A stretch of 48,433 bases of DNA, from contig NZ_JADEXU010000051.1 of the NCBI RefSeq assembly GCF_015206895.1, positions 1-48,433 on the forward strand, given 5' to 3'. The stretch is from Nostoc sp. LEGE 12450. Its GTDB lineage: Bacteria > Cyanobacteriota > Cyanobacteriia > Cyanobacteriales > Nostocaceae. Positions 43,701 through 48,433 of this stretch are shown one piece after another. Each line of letters starts with the position of its first letter. The first letter of the stretch is position 1. The translations under genes were made by a program, and so were the position numbers. The notes under the pieces were generated by a model. The model did no database searches. It had not been told where the DNA came from and worked only from the letters and a program-made list of their open reading frames with translations.

Positions 43701-45035
43701 ATGACTGTTGCTCGGACAATTTGTTTGGGATTTTTGGCTGTCATTGCTGTCGGTACTATCCTGTTGATGATGCCTTTTTCGACTAGCAATGGTACATGGA
43801 ATAACCTGATTGTGGCACTATTCACCTCGACATCCGCAGTTTGTGTCACAGGTTTATCAGTAGTTGATCCTGGTACTTATTTTTCCTTTTGGGGTCAATT
43901 GTTTATTGCACTATTAGCTCAGATTGGCGGGTTGGGCTACATGACAACTACCACATTTCTGATTTTGCTCATTGGCCGTAGGTTTGATATGCGGCAAAAA
44001 ATAGCAATTCAACAAGCTTTAGATCGACCAGGGATGAGTGGTAGTGCCCAAGTTATCCGTTCAATTATTGCCACAACTTTAATTTTTGAAATTACAGGCA
44101 CATTCTTACTTCTGCCTGCTTTCGTTCCTGAATATGGATGGAGTAAAGGACTTTGGTTAGCCATTTTTCATAGTATCAACGCTTGGAATAATGCTGGCTT
44201 TAGTTTATTTAAAGATAACTTAATTGGGTATCAATCATCTTTCTTGGTAGTCTTTACCATCACAATGTTAATTATCTTTGGGGGAATTGGCTATCAGGTA
44301 ATTTTGGAAATGTACCTTTGGTTGCGCGATCGCCTTTTCAAAAAAAAATATAACCAAATATTTTCTCTAGATTTTAAAGTTGCAACTAGTACAACTATTA
44401 TATTGTTAATAATAGGATTAATTGCATTTTTTTGTATAGAGATCAGAAATCTAGAAACATTTGGTTCTCTAAATTTTCGTGACCAGATATTAGTAGCTTG
44501 GTTTCAATCAGTTACTCCCAGAACTGCTGGCTTTAACACTATAGATATTGGCAAAATGACCACTGCCGGTCTATTTATTACGATTGCATTAATGTTTATT
44601 GGTGCAAGTCCAGGTGGTACGGGAGGAGGCATGAAAACAACAACTCTCAGAGTTTTGACCAGTTGCACCAAAGCGATTCTCCAGGGGAAAGAAGAAGTAT
44701 TATTGTACGATCGCAAGATAGCAATATCTTTAATTTTGAAAGCCGTAGGTGTGTTGGTGGCTTCAGTAGCAACCGTGATTTTAGCTACTATCTTAATAAG
44801 CCTTACAGATCCAACGTTGGATTTTATTCAAATTTTGTTTGAAGTGGTATCAGCCTTCGCCACTGTGGGGCTTTCTACAGGTATTACAGGAAGTATCTCT
44901 ATAACAGCAAAGCTCATCTTAATTATCACTATGTACATTGGAAGAGTAGGTGTTTTACTACTGATGTCCGCAGTACTAGGAGACCCGCTTCCTACCAGAA
45001 TTCACTATCCTGAAGAAAATCTCCTCGTGGGATAG
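43701..45035 (+). CDS. ktrB: KtrB/TrkH-type potassium transporter membrane subunit
   Basis: 444 residues. Four M1-P-M2 repeats with selectivity-filter segments: CVTGLSVVDPGTYF, AWNNAGFSLF, TPRTAGFNTI and FATVGLSTGIT. The third repeat is followed by the GASPGGTGGGMKTTT gating-loop stretch typical of KtrB. Together with the KtrA gene 165 bases downstream it makes the Na+-dependent K+ uptake system used by cyanobacteria in osmotic and salt stress; the third subunit KtrE reported in Synechocystis is not seen here. No Shine-Dalgarno is visible because the region upstream of ATG 43701 is a heptamer repeat. Confidence 0.93.
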   Translation: MTVARTICLGFLAVIAVGTILLMMPFSTSNGTWNNLIVALFTSTSAVCVTGLSVVDPGTYFSFWGQLFIALLAQIGGLGYMTTTTFLILLIGRRFDMRQKIAIQQALDRPGMSGSAQVIRSIIATTLIFEITGTFLLLPAFVPEYGWSKGLWLAIFHSINAWNNAGFSLFKDNLIGYQSSFLVVFTITMLIIFGGIGYQVILEMYLWLRDRLFKKKYNQIFSLDFKVATSTTIILLIIGLIAFFCIEIRNLETFGSLNFRDQILVAWFQSVTPRTAGFNTIDIGKMTTAGLFITIALMFIGASPGGTGGGMKTTTLRVLTSCTKAILQGKEEVLLYDRKIAISLILKAVGVLVASVATVILATILISLTDPTLDFIQILFEVVSAFATVGLSTGITGSISITAKLILIITMYIGRVGVLLLMSAVLGDPLPTRIHYPEENLLVG

Positions 45036-45151
45036 TTAGGGAGTGGGGAGTGGGTGGATAATAATTCTTGACAACTCACTAATGACTAATGACTAAACTG
45101 ATAAAATATACATTAGAAGGCAAAAAAAATAAGATTTTTAATTCAAGCGGT

Positions 45152-45166
45152 ATAACCGTTTTTTGC
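45152..45166 (+). terminator. Small hairpin plus T run between ktrB and ktrA
   Basis: Short stem agcggt/accgtt around ata, followed by a T run, located in the 165-base ktrB-ktrA gap. It could attenuate or separate the two messages. The stem is only about 6 bp including a wobble. Confidence 0.35.
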
Positions 45167-45200
45167 CCTAAATACAGGGAGCCATTATAAGGATAAAAGG

Positions 45201-45896
45201 GTGAATCTTTCATCATTAAGTTTTTTTCGCAGTTTACGTAAAGATAACCAACAATTTGCTGTAGTTGGGTTAGGTCGTTTTGGTAGATCGGTCTGTTCTA
45301 CACTGCATAACTTCGGTTATCAAGTGCTGGCAACAGATATTGATGAAAAACGAGTTTCAGAAGCATTAACTGAGGGAATAGTTGGTCATGCTTTGCAATT
45401 AGATTCTACAGAACCAGCTGCACTAAAAGAAGCTGGAATTTTTGAATTTGATACTGTAATCGTAGCAATTGGCAACTACGTTCAAGAAAGCATTATAACC
45501 ACCCTAAATGTGAAAGAGGCTGGCGTACCTCATGTAGTCGCCAAAGCTTCTAGCGAAGTTCACCGTAAACTATTGCGGCGAGTAGGAGCAGATCATGTTG
45601 TTTTTCCTGAGTATGAAGCAGGTTGTGCCCTAGCGCGTACACTTACTAAACCAGCAATCTTAGATCGATTTGATCTAGACCCAGATAACAGTATTGTAGA
45701 GTTGATTGTGCCTGATGAATTTCACGGTAGAACAATCACCGAGCTTCAACTTCGTAACCGCTACGGTTTAAATTTGCTAGCGGTGAGCCAGGATGGTAAA
45801 TTTCAAATTAATCCTGACCCTACCAAGCGTTTAGAACGTGGTTCCGCAATGGTAGTTATTGGCTGCAATAAAGATATCAATCGTTTGCCGATATAA
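45201..45896 (+). CDS. ktrA: KtrA/TrkA-type regulatory subunit of potassium uptake
   Basis: 231 residues, cytoplasmic RCK protein. The Rossmann nucleotide-binding domain starts with FAVVGLGRFGRSVCSTL (GxGxxG) and has DIDEKRV at strand 2, whose acid binds the ribose of NAD(H)/ATP; an RCK_C (TrkA-C) domain covers about 150-228, including FHGRTITELQLRNRYGLNLL. It forms an octameric ring that gates KtrB in response to bound nucleotides. Start is GTG at 45201 with AAGGATAAAAGG upstream as a ribosome binding site; no ATG alternative keeps the full Rossmann fold. Convergent with the TPR gene, with a shared terminator. Confidence 0.92.
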   Translation: MNLSSLSFFRSLRKDNQQFAVVGLGRFGRSVCSTLHNFGYQVLATDIDEKRVSEALTEGIVGHALQLDSTEPAALKEAGIFEFDTVIVAIGNYVQESIITTLNVKEAGVPHVVAKASSEVHRKLLRRVGADHVVFPEYEAGCALARTLTKPAILDRFDLDPDNSIVELIVPDEFHGRTITELQLRNRYGLNLLAVSQDGKFQINPDPTKRLERGSAMVVIGCNKDINRLPI

Positions 45897-45995
45897 AAAA
45901 TTTAGAAGTCATTAAATTTTAGATTTAAAATCTTTCCTTCAATCCAAGTTGCACTGTAAGCATACCAAAATTGCTACTCAAAATCTAAAATTGGC

Positions 45996-46036
45996 AGAGT
46001 TAGAAGTTATTAATTAATTTCTAACTCTGATTTTTT
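45996..46036 (+). terminator. Intrinsic terminator of ktrA
   Basis: Perfect 10-bp stem agagttagaa (45996-46005) / ttctaactct (46019-46028), then gatttttt. It ends at the stop codon of the convergent TPR gene. Confidence 0.8.
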
Positions 46037-47192
46037 ATTGTCCAGAACTCGTTGAAGTAGATTGTTGTTCAACTGAGACAGGGTTTTCTAGTTGATTTGG
46101 TGTTTGTATTACATTACTTGTTTTGTCTGGAGTTTGAGAGGGAGTAGCTGTTTGACTGACTTGAGGCTGTTGTGGCTGAATTTTCTGAGCAATTTGCTGC
46201 ATTAGCTGTTCAATTTTTTCAGCTTGCTCAATCTTCCCTTGTTCACGATACTCCGTATGGGCACGTTTCAAGACTCCATTAGCTTTCTTGATGTCGCCTT
46301 GATTATATAAAGTGACTCCCAAATTATAGTAAGCTGAGGCGTTTTTAGGATTTAGGCGAATAGCTTGCCGATAAACAGAAATAGCTTCAGAAGCTTGACC
46401 TTGGATTGCTAGCAAATTTGCCATGTTGTTATAAGCTGTGGCATTTTGAGGATCTGACTGCAAGGCTTGACGATAAGTTGCGATCGCTTGCTCTGTTTGA
46501 CCTTGTTGTTGCAAGGCGATCGCTAAGTTAAAATAAGCGTTGGCATTGCTGCTATCTAAATTAATTGCTTGCTGGTATACTGCGATCGCTTCCGGTAGCT
46601 GTTCTTGTTCATACAGCACCAAACCCAGATTATACAACGCTGCTACCTTTGTGGGATCTATCACAAGGCTTTGACGATAAGCCGTAATCGCGGCATCTTT
46701 TTGTCCCTGACGATGCAGCACTAACCCTAAGTTGTAATAAGCTTCACTAAAATTAGGATTAATCCTAATCGCCTCTGTATATTCTTGTAAAGCTACATCT
46801 AGGCGATTTTGCTCCATGAATATATTACCCAGATAATTTAGCGCAGCCCCAAGGTTAGGATCTCGCTGCAATGCCTGACGAAAGGCATATTCTGCACCCT
46901 GTAAGTCTTTGCGGTTATAGCGCGTAACTCCCTGCTGGAAAAAGCTAGCTGCTTCAAGATCCTGAGAAATTGCGGTTTCTGCTAGCAGCTTGCTTCCTGG
47001 AAAATTAGTAATTGCCGGTGCAGCTAAGATCAAAAAGGCAGAGAACGCAAACAGAAGTCTGAACAGGGGCTTTTTCTGAACAGAGTTTTGGTGAAATAAG
47101 AAGTGTAACCACGGCTGAGTTTGACTTTTTCTAGACAGGAGTGACATAGATGTACTTATGCTCATATCTTTATAAGTCAGAATACCCACCAC
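46035..47192 (-). CDS. Tetratricopeptide-repeat protein with N-terminal membrane anchor
   Basis: 385 residues. One hydrophobic segment (about 44-64, RLLFAFSAFLILAAPAI) suggests a signal anchor or signal peptide. About seven TPR units follow (about 80-320), with repeated pattern YNLGLVLY-Q-QLPEAIAVYQQAI. The C terminus is Gln/Pro/Ser/Thr-rich and disordered. A start at the Met of residue 10 (MSISTSMSLL) is as likely as ATG 47192. TPR proteins are scaffolds for complexes; no particular partner is indicated. It is monocistronic and convergent with ktrA. Confidence 0.85.
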   Translation of the reverse strand: MVGILTYKDMSISTSMSLLSRKSQTQPWLHFLFHQNSVQKKPLFRLLFAFSAFLILAAPAITNFPGSKLLAETAISQDLEAASFFQQGVTRYNRKDLQGAEYAFRQALQRDPNLGAALNYLGNIFMEQNRLDVALQEYTEAIRINPNFSEAYYNLGLVLHRQGQKDAAITAYRQSLVIDPTKVAALYNLGLVLYEQEQLPEAIAVYQQAINLDSSNANAYFNLAIALQQQGQTEQAIATYRQALQSDPQNATAYNNMANLLAIQGQASEAISVYRQAIRLNPKNASAYYNLGVTLYNQGDIKKANGVLKRAHTEYREQGKIEQAEKIEQLMQQIAQKIQPQQPQVSQTATPSQTPDKTSNVIQTPNQLENPVSVEQQSTSTSSGQ

Positions 47193-47737
47193 AGCATCAA
47201 AAATTGCAAATCAAAAAATTAAGAATTTCTCACTCTGTGAGCATCCGACTTTTGTGAAAACACTCTTGTCCTTGCTCAGTTGCTTTACATACCGTAGTTA
47301 GTGCAATATTCTACAGGTTTTATAATCTGCTAATAAGCAAATTTAAATCAACTGTTCCTTTACTTTCATGCCATCTTTTTTGACTATAAGTAAGCGTGCG
47401 TAAATAATTATTTTTGGGATAGGGCAATAGGCAACAGGCAATAGGCATAAGAGTTTTAGCCTAGTTCATTTTCATTTACATAGTTTGATTTTATTCTGCC
47501 AACTTATTTGACAAATTTAATATGAAATAACGCATAAAATTAATTGTCTGGAATATTGCAATTCAGCAACAAAATAATATCAAATAGAATATACCGATTT
47601 AGGTAATCTAATTTTTATTGTTGACTAAATCTTATTGTTTTTCATAGCAGTTGAAGCTCTAGGAGCATTTTGAGAAAATGACAAATAAGAAGTGGAGGGA
47701 TTAAAATTCATTGAATCTTATTGCCCTCACACTTGAC
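47193..47737. other. Gene-free region between the TPR gene and queA
   Basis: 545 AT-rich bases. The only structure noticed is a short imperfect repeat at 47424-47449 (ggcaataggc, with aacaggc between copies). The left end should contain the TPR gene promoter. No ORF or RNA recognised. Confidence 0.5.
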
Positions 47738-48433
47738 TTAAGACTTTATGGCTTCCGGCAAAATTAGCATAGCATCACCAAAGGAATAGAAACGATACTT
47801 GGAAGCGATCGCTTCGTTGTATATATTCAATAGCCGTTGTCTGCCAATTAGCGCACTTACCAACATCAGCAAACTGGAACGTGGTAAATGAAAATTGGTA
47901 ATCAAACCATCCACCACCCGCCATTGGTAGCCGGGATAAATAAACAAGTCTGTTTTACCGCAAAATGGTTGTAAATTCCCAGATTTAGCCGCCCCTTCCA
48001 AAGCCCTTACTGCCGTTGTTCCCACAGCAATAATTCGACCGCCAGCAGCTTTGGTGGCGTGAATTTGCTCTACCGTGGCGGCGGGAACTTCAATCCATTC
48101 TTCATGCATCTGGTGGGTAGTTACGTCTTCCACTTCCACAGGGCGAAAAGTGCCGACACCAACGTGTAGCGTGACAAAAGCTTGATTGATGTTGCGATCG
48201 CGCAGCTTTTGTAATAATTCTGGGGTAAAGTGTAATCCTGCCGTCGGTGCTGCGATCGCTCCTGGTTGTTCGGCATAAACTGTCTGATACTGCTCATCAG
48301 CAGCTTCTGAGGTAGTAATGTAGGGTGGTAGCGGTACTTCACCAAATACCTCTAACAGTTGCACCAAAGGCTTTCCCTCTGGCACATCAAATTGCAACAA
48401 ACGCCCCCCGGTTGCTGCGTCTGTTTCTAAAAC
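47738..48433 (-). CDS. queA: tRNA preQ1(34) S-adenosylmethionine ribosyltransferase-isomerase, partial
   Basis: C-terminal 232 residues; the 5' end lies beyond the window. QueA moves the ribosyl part of SAM to preQ1 at tRNA position 34, giving epoxyqueuosine. The family motifs are clear: [93 protein letters not shown] and [14 protein letters not shown]. The frame is open through the window edge ([20 protein letters not shown]), so internal TTG or ATG codons are not the real start. The stop TAA is at 47738-47740. Confidence 0.95.
   Translation of the reverse strand, partial: VLETDAATGGRLLQFDVPEGKPLVQLLEVFGEVPLPPYITTSEAADEQYQTVYAEQPGAIAAPTAGLHFTPELLQKLRDRNINQAFVTLHVGVGTFRPVEVEDVTTHQMHEEWIEVPAATVEQIHATKAAGGRIIAVGTTAVRALEGAAKSGNLQPFCGKTDLFIYPGYQWRVVDGLITNFHLPRSSLLMLVSALIGRQRLLNIYNEAIASKYRFYSFGDAMLILPEAIKS

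Noticed and set aside
45040..45200. c-di-AMP (ydaO) riboswitch upstream of ktrA
   Set aside because: Considered because these riboswitches precede K+ transporters, but the conserved core sequence was not found, only a small hairpin.
1..48433. tRNA gene as the integration target of the island
   Set aside because: No cloverleaf or T-loop GTTCRANNC signature was recognised next to the integrase or elsewhere in the window by eye; a tRNAscan search would settle this.
1..48433. CRISPR array among the direct repeats
   Set aside because: All arrays found have 7-bp units without spacers, typical of STRRs and not CRISPR; no cas genes are present.

Overview
The window looks like chromosome of a filamentous, heterocyst-forming cyanobacterium close to Nostoc/Anabaena. 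Evidence is the frequent HIP1 palindrome GCGATCGC, arrays of heptameric short tandem repeats (STRR) between genes, and typical gene families: CruF/CruG carotenoid genes, a pix/ptx phototaxis locus with a cyanobacteriochrome chemoreceptor, multi-domain PAS/GAF kinases, DUF3110 and a tocopherol methyltransferase. No rRNA, tRNA or CRISPR array was recognised by eye.

Layout. 0.3-3.0 kb: M28 peptidase and a tandem SagB/ThcOx-type oxidoreductase. 3.0-4.0 kb: gene-free, repeat-rich spacer. 4.0-7.4 kb: a two-gene signalling operon, a PAS-PAS-GAF-HisKA_2 kinase whose GAF has the two cysteines of a DXCF cyanobacteriochrome, then a REC-PAS-histidine kinase. 7.6-10.2 kb: amino acid permease and RNase HI with an extra C-terminal domain. 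10.3-12.5 kb (minus): cruF-cruG, myxol glycoside synthesis. 13.0-15.1 kb: potD-potB polyamine ABC genes followed by an Uma2-nuclease remnant where potC might be expected. 15.1-25.6 kb (minus): pixG, pixH, pixI, pixJ, pixL, a complete phototaxis chemosensory set, with a decayed four-helix-bundle gene between pixJ and pixL. 26.1-27.6 kb (minus): murQ and a DUF3110 gene.

27.6-32.4 kb is a small mobile island: a tyrosine integrase with an arm-type DNA-binding domain, a SAP-like small protein, a small possible DNA-binding protein, and a methyltransferase-like + AlkB pair. It contains a 32-bp imperfect inverted repeat at 27988 and 31064 and a 12-bp direct repeat at 27697 and 32414 that may mark its ends.

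32.8-38.7 kb: a very large TamB-like envelope protein with 70-residue internal repeats. 38.9-43.4 kb: orphan sugar ABC permease, GIY-YIG-like protein, DUF1003 protein, siderophore-type ABC ATPase and gamma-tocopherol methyltransferase. 43.7-45.9 kb: ktrB-ktrA potassium uptake. 46.0-47.2 kb: TPR protein. 47.7 kb to the edge: 3' part of queA.

The strongest points for follow-up are the two predicted photosensory systems (a red/green-type three-bilin-GAF PixJ and a separate DXCF-type kinase operon) and the integrase island with its AlkB/methyltransferase operon.
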